Source: Vibrio sinensis
GTDB lineage: Bacteria; Pseudomonadota; Gammaproteobacteria; Enterobacterales; Vibrionaceae
DNA length: 64,000 nt
Assembly: GCF_003605645.1 (NCBI RefSeq)
Contig: NZ_QVMU01000009.1
Span: 1-64,000, forward strand
Reading direction: 5' to 3'
Shown: piece by piece, positions 54,940 to 62,511 of the stretch
Numbering within the stretch: the first letter of the stretch is position 1
Layout: every line of letters starts with the position of its first letter
Translations under genes and position numbers: made by a program
The notes under the pieces: generated by a model
Database searches by the model: none
Seen by the model: only the letters and a program-made list of their open reading frames with translations
Told to the model about the DNA's origin: nothing

Positions 54940-55488
54940 ATGGACAAAGATAAGTTTACTAATATTTATCGTTTACCAACGGCCTTTCAAATTCGAATTG
55001 GCAAATGGCAACAAACGTTCAATGGCACTTCTGATATTGTTCTCCACCATGCACTGGAAGTGCGTAATCAACAATTTAAAAAACCAACCATCTTTCCTGC
55101 TGGTTGGGCCGTGACGCTTTTTGAAAAAGACGATATTTCCATCACTCATCACGGGAAATATATTCAGACCGCGATGCGTACGATGAAAGATCGTAAAGTG
55201 TCATATAAACGAGTCTACCTCTCTAGAGTACCTTTAGAGCAAGCAGAGCCTGCTCTGATCGCCTTTAAACTAGAATGGATTCAAAAACACAATCGCGTTG
55301 CTAAAAAGTACAATCAAATTAAGAAAAAAGCGTTTTTACGCTTTGCCATTGAAGAACTAGAAACTATTTACCCTTCCATTCCAAAAGGGGAATTTGATCG
55401 TAATTTATGGAATAAGCTGGTGCTGTCTGAATTAGGCCCAGAAAAGAAATTCGATAATCCTTATTTCGTAAAACACGCCTGTTTTTAA
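54940..55488 (+). CDS. Conserved hypothetical protein, 182 aa
   Basis: The protein is basic and soluble, with mixed beta-then-alpha composition (FQIRIGKWQQTFNG near the N-terminus; Lys-rich helices such as KKYNQIKKKAFLRFAIEEL in the second half). I chose ATG 54940; a GTG at 54928 is also possible and no clear ribosome site decides. I do not recognise the family. A hairpin with TCCCCAA/TTGGGGA follows at 55536-55570. Confidence 0.65.
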   Translation: MDKDKFTNIYRLPTAFQIRIGKWQQTFNGTSDIVLHHALEVRNQQFKKPTIFPAGWAVTLFEKDDISITHHGKYIQTAMRTMKDRKVSYKRVYLSRVPLEQAEPALIAFKLEWIQKHNRVAKKYNQIKKKAFLRFAIEELETIYPSIPKGEFDRNLWNKLVLSELGPEKKFDNPYFVKHACF

Positions 55489-55535
55489 CCGTTATTAAAC
55501 CCCACTACGGTGCGTATTCTTAAAGGCGAGCTGAA

Positions 55536-55570
55536 TCCCCAAGCGCCTAGATAAACTAGACGATTGGGGA
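55536..55570. other. Hairpin between the hypothetical gene and catB
   Basis: The arms TCCCCAA and TTGGGGA enclose an inner TAG/CTA. No T run follows, so it may be a weak terminator or an mRNA element. Confidence 0.4.
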
Positions 55571-55672
55571 AATAAGTGCCTAAGCTTCAAGGAAAACAAC
55601 GCAGCGAAATAATGATTACGCCTCATATTGGTAGGAATTACTATCTCGTCAACTCAACATGGAACAATAACC

Positions 55673-56305
55673 ATGACTAACTATTTTGATAGCCCATTTT
55701 CTGGGAAGTCACTAAAAGAGCAAACCACCAATCCTAATATTATTGTGGGCGAACATAGCTATTATTCTGGCTATTACCATGGTCACAGTTTTGACGACTG
55801 CGCTCGCTATCTCATCCCTGATCGCTCTGATGTCGATAAGCTAATCATCGGTAGATACTGCTCCATCGGTTCAGGCGCTGTATTTATGATGGCGGGCAAC
55901 CAAGGCCACCGCACTGATTGGGTCACTACTTTTCCTTTCTTCTACCAAGACCAACCGCAGTTTGAAGGCGCTGTAGATGGGTTTGAAACAAAAGGCGATA
56001 CCATCATTGGCAATGATGTATGGATCGGTAGTGAAGCGATGATCATGCCGGGTATCACTATTGGTGATGGCGCTGTAATCGCAAGCCGGGCCGTCGTGAC
56101 AAAAGATGTCGCACCCTACTCGATTGTTGGATCCAATCCTGCTAAGCATCTGCGCTTTCGTTTTTCTGTAAGCGAAATTGAAATGCTGTTAGAAATGAAA
56201 TGGTGGAATTGGCAAGATGAGCAAGTAAAACAAGCTATGCCACTGCTGTGTTCTGGTGATATTAGTGCTCTCCACACTTTTTGGATCAAACAACAATCCA
56301 AATGA
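55673..56305 (+). CDS. catB: CatB-type (xenobiotic) acetyltransferase
   Basis: The 210-aa left-handed beta-helix enzyme has hexapeptide repeats ([20 protein letters not shown]) and the CatB hallmark [15 protein letters not shown] plus catalytic His in GNQGHRTDW. Such enzymes O-acetylate chloramphenicol with acetyl-CoA. From memory the sequence is very close to the chromosomal/superintegron CatB9 of V. cholerae. I start at ATG 55673 ([11 protein letters not shown]). No integron attC site is visible beside it, so it seems a resident chromosomal gene. Confidence 0.9.
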   Translation: MTNYFDSPFSGKSLKEQTTNPNIIVGEHSYYSGYYHGHSFDDCARYLIPDRSDVDKLIIGRYCSIGSGAVFMMAGNQGHRTDWVTTFPFFYQDQPQFEGAVDGFETKGDTIIGNDVWIGSEAMIMPGITIGDGAVIASRAVVTKDVAPYSIVGSNPAKHLRFRFSVSEIEMLLEMKWWNWQDEQVKQAMPLLCSGDISALHTFWIKQQSK

Positions 56306-56375
56306 AGCCTTGAGGATACGTTCAGATAGGTTATAGTTTTCATTCAGTTAGTTCGCTATCTATGAGGAAACTACA

Positions 56376-56912
56376 ATGTCAAAACGTATTCTCGATTTCT
56401 GGTTTCATGAACTAGAAGCTAAAGATTGGTTTGTTAGCAGTGACAAGACCGATGCACTGATCAAGGAACGCTTTGCTGACCTAGTTGAGCAAGCCGCCCA
56501 ATGTGAACTTGATTCATGGCGTAAAACCCCACAAGGTCGCTTGGCTGAAATCATCTTACTTGATCAGTTTTCTCGCAATATTTACCGTGATACACCACAA
56601 GCATTTTCTCAAGATCCACTCGCGTTGGCACTCGCACAGCAAGCAATCGAAGTTGGGGCTGATAAATCCCTCTCTTTAATCGAACGTTCATTTCTTTACA
56701 TGCCGTTTATGCACAGTGAATCCATCAAGATTCATCAACAAGCCGTGGTCCTTTTTGATCAACCCGGTCTTGAAAATAACTATGATTTTGAATTAAAACA
56801 CAAAGTGATCATCGAGCAATTTGGACGCTATCCACATCGAAATGCGATACTAGGTCGAATCAGTACACCGGATGAGTTGGCCTTTCTTGATACGCCAAAC
56901 TCCAGTTTTTGA
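56376..56912 (+). CDS. DUF924 family protein
   Basis: The 178-aa all-helical, TPR-like protein has the DUF924 signatures ILDFWFHELEAKDWF, EIILLDQFSRNIYRDTPQAF, ERSFLYMPFMHSE and RYPHRNAILGR. GAGGAAA precedes the ATG. Function is unknown. It lies alone between catB and the LysE-type exporter. Confidence 0.88.
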   Translation: MSKRILDFWFHELEAKDWFVSSDKTDALIKERFADLVEQAAQCELDSWRKTPQGRLAEIILLDQFSRNIYRDTPQAFSQDPLALALAQQAIEVGADKSLSLIERSFLYMPFMHSESIKIHQQAVVLFDQPGLENNYDFELKHKVIIEQFGRYPHRNAILGRISTPDELAFLDTPNSSF

Positions 56913-56972
56913 ACGCTATCGTAAAGAACTGACTCTATAAACAGTGTAGGTCATCGGTTCAAACTCAATATG

Positions 56973-57007
56973 GCTTGCGATTCCCCCTGTAACGAGCGAT
57001 CGCAAGC
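56973..57007. other. Inverted repeat upstream of the LysE-type gene
   Basis: GCTTGCGAT and ATCGCAAGC are perfect 9-bp arms around a 17-nt loop, ending 20 bp before the exporter start. It could be a terminator without T tract or a leader element controlling the exporter. Confidence 0.45.
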
Positions 57008-57027
57008 AATTAACACACTAAGAAATT

Positions 57028-57630
57028 ATGCTCCTTTCTACCTATATTTCTGGTTTCTCTTTAAGTCTGTCGCTTATTTTGGCGATTGGCGCGCAAAATG
57101 CGTTTGTTTTAAAGCAAGGCATCAAACAGCATCATGTTTTTCTGGTCTGTTTCATTTGCGCTTTATCTGATGCCATTTTAATTTCTGCTGGTGTCGCCGG
57201 ATTTGGTGCCATTGTCGCAAAATTTCCAGAGGTCGAGTCGATTGCTCGTTATGCTGGAGCACTATTTCTAACTTGGTATGGCTTACGCAGTCTTCATTCT
57301 GCGTATCAAACGAGCCATGCATTAAATCCAATCGGAGATAGTCATCAAAGTGCCATCGCAACTGCGTTAACCTGTTTAGCATTTACTTGGCTCAACCCAC
57401 ATGTTTATCTTGATACTGTCGTTCTACTCGGTTCCATATCCACACAATATGAACCCCATAAGCTAGACTTTGCCTTAGGAGCAATCACGGCTTCGTTTGT
57501 GTTCTTCTTTAGCCTAGGCTACGGCGCAAAGCTATTAATCCCAGTTTTTCGTCATGCTCGCTCATGGAAAGTACTCGAAGCGATCATCGGTTTGGTAATG
57601 CTATTTCTCGCGGTGAGTTTACTCATATAG
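57028..57630 (+). CDS. LysE/ArgO-family amino-acid exporter
   Basis: The 200-aa membrane protein has six predicted helices and the family motif IGAQNAFVLKQGI near residue 22-34, with TCLAFTWLNPHVYLDTV in the middle. Such proteins export arginine or lysine. The VOC gene begins 8 bp after its stop, so they share a transcript. Confidence 0.92.
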   Translation: MLLSTYISGFSLSLSLILAIGAQNAFVLKQGIKQHHVFLVCFICALSDAILISAGVAGFGAIVAKFPEVESIARYAGALFLTWYGLRSLHSAYQTSHALNPIGDSHQSAIATALTCLAFTWLNPHVYLDTVVLLGSISTQYEPHKLDFALGAITASFVFFFSLGYGAKLLIPVFRHARSWKVLEAIIGLVMLFLAVSLLI

Positions 57631-57638
57631 GAGCAAGG

Positions 57639-58043
57639 ATGATTGACGTTATCGGCTTAGACCATTTAGTGCTGCGTACCAACAAATTAGAAGCGATGTT
57701 AGTGTTTTATCGTGATGTCCTCCATTGTCCGATAGAGCGCTCGCTCCCCTTACCGATTGGCCTAATTCAACTTCGAGCCGGCAATGCTCTTATTGATATC
57801 GTCACGCTGGATGGGGATCTTGGTCGTGACGGAGGAAACCCTCCCCAGCAAAATGGACGCAACGTCGACCATTTTTGCCTTCAAATCGCATCGTTTGATG
57901 AGAAAGAATTGCTTCAGTATCTTCAAAGCCACCATATAAAGGTTCAGCCCTTTGCAGAGCGTTATGGAGCCCAAGGCTATGGTCGTTCGATTTATATTCA
58001 CGACCCTGAGGGGAATATCGTTGAGCTGAAACCGGTCCGTTAA
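57639..58043 (+). CDS. VOC (glyoxalase/bleomycin-resistance) family protein
   Basis: The 134-aa protein starts at ATG 57639 (MIDVIGLDHLVLRT) with AGGAGCAAGG in front. It has the paired beta-alpha-beta-beta-beta units with metal-ligand candidates His9, His in VDHFCLQI and Glu in GNIVELKP. It is a likely metal-dependent lyase or dioxygenase-like enzyme, substrate unknown. It is coupled to the LysE-type exporter. Confidence 0.88.
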   Translation: MIDVIGLDHLVLRTNKLEAMLVFYRDVLHCPIERSLPLPIGLIQLRAGNALIDIVTLDGDLGRDGGNPPQQNGRNVDHFCLQIASFDEKELLQYLQSHHIKVQPFAERYGAQGYGRSIYIHDPEGNIVELKPVR

Positions 58044-58054
58044 GTTGTGTGCTC

Positions 58055-58129
58055 GACAATATTTCACAGAACAATATTTCACTCAACAGTGTTTTACTCA
58101 GCAGTATTTCACTTAACAATATTTTCAAC
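58055..58129. repeat. Five 15-bp degenerate tandem repeats
   Basis: Units start at 58055, 58070, 58085, 58100 and 58115 with consensus AACAATATTTCACTC. The period is 5 codons, and one plus-strand frame (58049-58231) reads ISQNN-ISLNS-VLLSS-ISLNN, like pentapeptide repeats. It is short, has no ribosome site and overlaps the cupin start, so a gene is not claimed. Confidence 0.7.
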
Positions 58130-58214
58130 CGTATGAGTCATTCCACATCTAATTTGCTAACGCTATTAATACTATCACTGCTGCATAATCAAATCGGCTT
58201 GAGGATAAAGCACC

Positions 58215-58529
58215 ATGCTGAACTTATTTAATGATCTACCTGCTAACTTCAATGAAGAGCAATTTGACGATCTCCTCGTCCATAAGAATTTGCGTATTGA
58301 ACGGATTGTTTCTCATGGGCAATCTTCGCCTGATGGATTTTGGTACGATCAACAAGAACACGAATGGGTCACGGTATTGAAAGGGTTTGCACAAATTGAA
58401 TTTGATGATGGGAAAATCGTTGATCTCAATGTTGGTGACCATTTGAATATTGCCGCACATCAAAAACATCGAGTAAGAAGTACTCAAGCGGAAACAGAAA
58501 CCATCTGGTTAGCGGTGTTCTATCAATAA
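58215..58529 (+). CDS. Cupin-domain protein
   Basis: The 104-aa single-domain cupin has the first motif region GFWYDQQEHEWVTVLKGFAQIEF and second GDHLNIAAHQKHRV, with His/Glu positions suitable for a metal. GAGG precedes the ATG. Its enzymatic role is unknown. Confidence 0.85.
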   Translation: MLNLFNDLPANFNEEQFDDLLVHKNLRIERIVSHGQSSPDGFWYDQQEHEWVTVLKGFAQIEFDDGKIVDLNVGDHLNIAAHQKHRVRSTQAETETIWLAVFYQ

Positions 58530-58567
58530 ATAATCGCGATTTTAAAAGAATAAGAGGGGAGGAAATC

Positions 58568-58822
58568 ATGATTTCATGCCAACTATATGACTACATAGAA
58601 ATTGCTTGCCTATTTAAATTGCCAGTGACACTCACGTTACTGAATGGTCAGCAACTCAGTGGGCAAGCAGTTGATACCCGTTACAACGCCCAACATCAAG
58701 AGTGTATCGTGCTAGTGACTTCAATGGGCGAGCAGTTGATTGCGACAAGCCAGCTGCGATCAATGAAAGCACAGTTTCAAAATCCTCACTTTGACATTAT
58801 CGAATTTGTTCAATCGAGCTAA
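58568..58822 (+). CDS. Rof (YaeO)-like Rho-binding antiterminator
   Basis: The 84-aa protein shares the pattern of YaeO/Rof: CxxYDYIEIAC at the start, a central LxLLNGQQLSGQAVDTRY, and a C-terminal ECIVLVTSMGEQLIATSQLRSM, forming an Sm-like barrel that blocks the primary RNA site of Rho. A strong GGGGAGG precedes the ATG. It may reduce Rho-dependent termination in certain conditions. The family call is by pattern memory. Confidence 0.7.
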   Translation: MISCQLYDYIEIACLFKLPVTLTLLNGQQLSGQAVDTRYNAQHQECIVLVTSMGEQLIATSQLRSMKAQFQNPHFDIIEFVQSS

Positions 58823-58930
58823 CCCTATATGAATGGTTAAATGTGGATAGTTAAATATGAATAGTTAAGCTTTGACCAAACGTCTACTGAAAAACATCTG
58901 CTACAAAAGGTCAGATTATGCCATTCAAAA

Positions 58931-58962
58931 ACAAAACGGCGCTTCAGTCGGCGCCGCTTTGT
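58931..58962. terminator. Terminator between rof-like and malate synthase-like genes
   Basis: ACAAA(A)CGGCGC and GCGCCGCTTTGT form a long stem with loop TTCAGTCG between convergent genes. T runs are short. Confidence 0.65.
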
Positions 58963-58987
58963 TCAAATTATATTTATTCTGATTGAG

Positions 58988-59557
58988 TTACAGTTTGTAG
59001 CTGTAATCTAAGCGGTAATCATCACCATTTTTTGCCGTGTACTCTTTATCTTCGCTGCAAGCACGTGGTTTACCTCGCTCATCACCTTTCACTAGGCTAA
59101 TCCAATGGCGAATCGCAGCCATATCGGTATCTTGATGTGGGAAAGTGGTGCAAGTTTCCAATTGAATATCATCGATATCAATAAGCTCAACACTGCCTGT
59201 TCCTTTATGCTGACCGAACAGCACTTCTACATGGCTGCCATTCCCATCACGTAGCAAGATTGAATGCGGGTCTGCTTTCTCTCCAGTAAACGCAACAAAA
59301 TGTTTAGGGTGCTTTAGGCCACTGTGGCGACCGCCTTTGAAGTATGCCATCACGTGGCGATAATCGATAACGTATGCCGTAACCTCTTCATGAGAGCCTG
59401 ACTCTAATGGAAATAGACGGTCCAGTAGTTGTTTAGCTTGCGCTTGCTTTTCCGACGCTTGGCTTGCGTCAATTGTCTCCACGGCAAAGACTGCTTGAGC
59501 GATAAATGGCTGTGGTTGATTTTGGATATCGTTCTTGTCGAATGTTAGCATATTCAT
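58988..59557 (-). CDS. Stand-alone malate synthase G-type domain protein
   Basis: The 189-aa protein aligns, from memory, with residues about 160-345 of malate synthase G (GlcB). FPLESGSHEEVTAYVID matches LPLENGSYQDVVAFKV, KHFVAFTGEKADPHSILL matches PAQFVGYRGDAAAPTCILL, LVKGDE matches LGLMQG, and DKEYTAKNGDDYRL matches DRQYTAADGSEISL. The rest of the TIM barrel and the C-terminal plug with the catalytic Asp are absent, so it cannot be a malate synthase. GAGGGAAAG precedes the ATG, so it is a real gene, not debris. It is divergent from a RamB/ScfR-type regulator that often governs glyoxylate metabolism. Confidence 0.72.
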   Translation of the reverse strand: MNMLTFDKNDIQNQPQPFIAQAVFAVETIDASQASEKQAQAKQLLDRLFPLESGSHEEVTAYVIDYRHVMAYFKGGRHSGLKHPKHFVAFTGEKADPHSILLRDGNGSHVEVLFGQHKGTGSVELIDIDDIQLETCTTFPHQDTDMAAIRHWISLVKGDERGKPRACSEDKEYTAKNGDDYRLDYSYKL

Positions 59558-59745
59558 AGTCTTTCCCTCGCGGATAACTCACATCTAATTTTATGTCCCA
59601 GTGCAAAATCACTTTGGTGTTACATCTAAGCACTTCGAAGTTGCTTTCGATTTCGTTTCAATTTTGTGACCTTGCTTACTATCTAGACTAGCGAATTATT
59701 AGCTACAATTTCACAACAAAAATTTTACAGTGTGAATTTTACAAA

Positions 59746-61263
59746 ATGTCTCTGTCAAAAAGTCTGATTCGACAATCCCATTTTTTGGGCACAAAAATAC
59801 GTAACTTACGGAAACGTAACCATTTAACGATGGAAGATCTCTCAGCCCGATGCATTCGGGTTAATCCGGAATATGCTCCATCTGTTTCATACCTATCAAT
59901 GATTGAACGCGGGAAAAGAGTCCCGAGCATCGACATGCTAGAGGTTATCGCTGAAGTTTTTCAAAAAGATCCTGCTTGGTTTTTAGATGATGAGCCAGCA
60001 GATGCCAATATCACACCCGACAAAGGCAATCGCGGTGGGATTAGCGGTATGGCCCTTGAGCCGAGCTTTCTTTTTTCCAATGAAATCTTGCAGATAGCGA
60101 TCCCGGAAATGCTCTCACAGACAGGGATTACTGGACGTCAATTTGCTCATTTATTGATTCGGGCTCATCAGGAAAAACACCAGAATCACTTCCCTGATCT
60201 TGAACGCGCCGCTGAAGAAATTGGCTTGAAACGTCTAAATCTATCAACTCAAGATTTAATGGATATCGCCAGAAGCATGGGGCTAACAATACGTTGGGTG
60301 AATCAAGCACCACAAGATGTTGTCGATGAATTAGGCGTCAGTGCAAAACAAGTCGTCACTTCATTTTTTGAACCTCCTGGTAGTATTTATCTTAATGAGG
60401 TACTGCGAGATTATCCTACTCGTTTAAAATATGATCTCGCGGTTTATATCGGCCATTGTGCGCTACACAGTAAAGATGGATTGAAAAGCGTCTTGTCCAT
60501 CGGTCACGCTAATAGTTGGGAAAGTGCCGGACAAGCCCCAGCAACTTCCGTGCTTAATTCACAAGATATTCTCCAAGCATGGCGAGACTTTGAGTCCAGT
60601 TTTTTCGCCGGAGCCTTGTTATGCCCCAAAGTCCCTTTTCGCCAATTATTGGATCGCAATGGTTACGAGATTGATGTTCACCAGAAAGCGGGGGTCTCTC
60701 CCTCTGTCGCCATGCGCCGCATGACGGTCGTTTCTCCTTACCCACATTGGCACTACTTTGATGCTTATGGACAAAACAAACTCAAAGCTGTTTATCGGGG
60801 TAATGGTATTCCACTGCCTTGGGGCAATATGCGAAAAGTGAATGACCCATGCCAGCACTGGGCGGTATTCAGACGTCTTTCTGAACCTAAGACAGGAAGT
60901 TCCGCTCAAATATCCATTCTTCACGTCGGTGATGAACCACGCATCTATTGCTGCGAATCCGTCAATATGACCGATCCCGCAGGCAATAATCGAGTGCTGT
61001 GTGCTGGTATTGATTTAAATCCAGCTATTGATGCTCAAGGCGGGAATGCTCGTGATATTGCAGAAGAACTCAAAACACTGTGTGTTGGCAACGGCGGAAG
61101 TGCCCAGATCCCTCGCTCAATGCAAAAAGAGTTCACAACCATTGCAAAAATTCTCAATATCAATTGGATTGAACGAGGGCTGCAATCGGATGCTAGAGTC
61201 ATTTGTTCTCGAGGAGCAGTCTGCCCAAGACAACCAAGTTGTTATAATGCTTGTGGTGAGTAA
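59746..61263 (+). CDS. XRE-family regulator with IrrE-like and DUF2083 domains (RamB/PrpR/ScfR type)
   Basis: The 505-aa protein has an N-terminal HTH (about 12-75, LRKRNHLTMEDLSARC), an IrrE-like middle with a degenerate zinc motif (CALHSKDG in place of HExxH), and a C-terminal DUF2083 region ending in a Cys cluster (ICSRGAVCPRQPSCYNACGE). RamB, PrpR and ScfR-type regulators of this layout bind short-chain acyl-CoA and control glyoxylate or methylcitrate genes. It is divergent from the stand-alone malate synthase G-type gene, probably its target. Confidence 0.88.
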   Translation: MSLSKSLIRQSHFLGTKIRNLRKRNHLTMEDLSARCIRVNPEYAPSVSYLSMIERGKRVPSIDMLEVIAEVFQKDPAWFLDDEPADANITPDKGNRGGISGMALEPSFLFSNEILQIAIPEMLSQTGITGRQFAHLLIRAHQEKHQNHFPDLERAAEEIGLKRLNLSTQDLMDIARSMGLTIRWVNQAPQDVVDELGVSAKQVVTSFFEPPGSIYLNEVLRDYPTRLKYDLAVYIGHCALHSKDGLKSVLSIGHANSWESAGQAPATSVLNSQDILQAWRDFESSFFAGALLCPKVPFRQLLDRNGYEIDVHQKAGVSPSVAMRRMTVVSPYPHWHYFDAYGQNKLKAVYRGNGIPLPWGNMRKVNDPCQHWAVFRRLSEPKTGSSAQISILHVGDEPRIYCCESVNMTDPAGNNRVLCAGIDLNPAIDAQGGNARDIAEELKTLCVGNGGSAQIPRSMQKEFTTIAKILNINWIERGLQSDARVICSRGAVCPRQPSCYNACGE

Positions 61264-61519
61264 TAGTGAGTAATGATGAAGAAAGTAGTGTAAAAGTGAA
61301 ACGACAGACAAGAAAAAGGCCAATCAAAATAATGCTGATTGGCCATATATGATTGTGAACAAATTTGGGTTCACTAACAACGTCAGTTGGCTAGGTGACC
61401 CTCGGCTTAATTAAGGGTCATAACTTATAATGCACTTTGCGTGCCAAGTTTTGATTTTCGAAATATTGCCCAAAAACGAGCAAGAAACCATCAGTTTCAT
61501 GAAAACTCCATGCATAATA

Positions 61520-61538
61520 CATTTGCAAAATGCAAATG
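61520..61538. promoter_or_regulatory. Operator-like palindrome CATTTGCA-AAA-TGCAAATG
   Basis: The arms are 8 bp and perfect around AAA. The same core recurs 39 bp downstream. TTTGCAAA-type sites are known targets of RamB/PrpR-type regulators, and such a regulator is encoded just upstream. The role is inferred. Confidence 0.55.
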
Positions 61539-61556
61539 CAGACAAATTGCGAACAC

Positions 61557-61579
61557 TTAATTTGCAAAATGCAAATTAA
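61557..61579. promoter_or_regulatory. Operator-like palindrome TTAATTTGCA-AAA-TGCAAATTAA
   Basis: The arms are 10 bp and perfect around AAA, sharing ATTTGCAAAATGCAAAT with the site 39 bp upstream. It lies about 170 bp before the AlkB-like gene. Confidence 0.6.
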
Positions 61580-61744
61580 AGTTCTTTGTGCGTAATACAA
61601 TGTCGTGCATTTTAGTGGCTATATTCTCGAAGAAATCGTCGTAATATACGCACGATCAATCACGTTTCAGCTATGATTGAACCAAACAAACTCTCATTTA
61701 CAACCGAGGACTTCTAAAATTAACCTCAACCAAGAGGCCTATTT

Positions 61745-62362
61745 TTGAAAGAAAGTCTGCAATTACATCTTGAGGTCGGCTCAAAAATGTTACTGAATAG
61801 ATTGGATTTACCTCAGGCAACTATCTGGTCATCTCATCAATTTATCCCCAGCAGAGATGCCAACAACCTATATCACCAACTCTTGGATTCTACTCCTTGG
61901 AAGCAGGAGTCGATTAAGATATTTGGCAAACAAGTCCCACAGCCGAGATTACAAGCATGGTATGGAGAACGTGACTATCAATATTCCGGATTAAAACTGA
62001 CGCCAATCCCTTTGCCTGATTTTCTGCTCCCTTTAAAACAGCAGTGTGAACTTGCCGTTAATCAAAAATTCAACTCTGTTTTGATTAATTTATACCGTGA
62101 TGGAGAAGATTCAATGGGGTGGCATCAAGACAATGAGCCGGAACTTGGAGAGCAACCCGTTATTGCATCAATCAGTCTCGGAGCTGAACGTAAATTTTCG
62201 ATAAAGCATCTTACTACTAACGAAAAACATCACTTTCAACTCTCCCACGGTAGTTTGCTTATCATGGGTGGTAAGATGCAGCATCATTGGAAACATTGTT
62301 TACCCAAAACTCGCCGAGCCATCTCTTCACGCATCAATCTCACCTTTAGATATATTTATTAA
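61745..62362 (+). CDS. AlkB-like 2-oxoglutarate/Fe(II) dioxygenase
   Basis: The roughly 200-aa protein has the complete AlkB core: LINLYRDGEDSMGWHQDNE with the HxD iron ligands, SISLGAERKF, the second His in KMQHHWKHCLPK, and the 2-oxoglutarate Arg set in TRRAISSRINLTFR. Its layout (N-terminal extension, YxxxDSMGWHxD) is that of the ALKBH2/3-like bacterial group that repairs alkylated DNA or RNA. The start is TTG at 61745 or ATG at 61787; both have possible ribosome sites (AGAGG and GAGG). Confidence 0.9.
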   Translation: MKESLQLHLEVGSKMLLNRLDLPQATIWSSHQFIPSRDANNLYHQLLDSTPWKQESIKIFGKQVPQPRLQAWYGERDYQYSGLKLTPIPLPDFLLPLKQQCELAVNQKFNSVLINLYRDGEDSMGWHQDNEPELGEQPVIASISLGAERKFSIKHLTTNEKHHFQLSHGSLLIMGGKMQHHWKHCLPKTRRAISSRINLTFRYIY

Positions 62363-62511
62363 AAACAATAATTTACTACACAACAAAAGTGTTTAAGATA
62401 TCGTTTAAATCACAAATAGAGAGCCTTTGACGTCAATATGACAAAGTACATACATTGAAAGGATCAATGTTTGTTAGCTTGCCCTTACCACACATAATAT
62501 TGGGATAGATT

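Larger units (their letters stand above)
61264..61744. other. Intergenic region with hairpin and operator-like palindromes
   Basis: A 9-bp hairpin (GGCCAATCA/TGATTGGCC, 61318-61344) follows the regulator gene, with a T tract only on the minus strand. Two TTTGCA palindromes at 61520-61538 and 61557-61579 are listed separately. No gene seen. Confidence 0.5.

Noticed and set aside
58055..58129. CRISPR array
   Set aside because: Units are 15 bp, contiguous and without spacers, and no cas genes are present anywhere in the window.
58049..58231. 60-codon plus-strand frame with pentapeptide-like repeats
   Set aside because: No ribosome binding site, overlaps the cupin start, and the repeat nature of the DNA alone would keep the frame open.
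61318..61344. Hairpin after the RamB/ScfR-type gene as its terminator
   Set aside because: The T tract lies on the minus strand only, where no gene ends; as a plus-strand terminator it lacks a T run.
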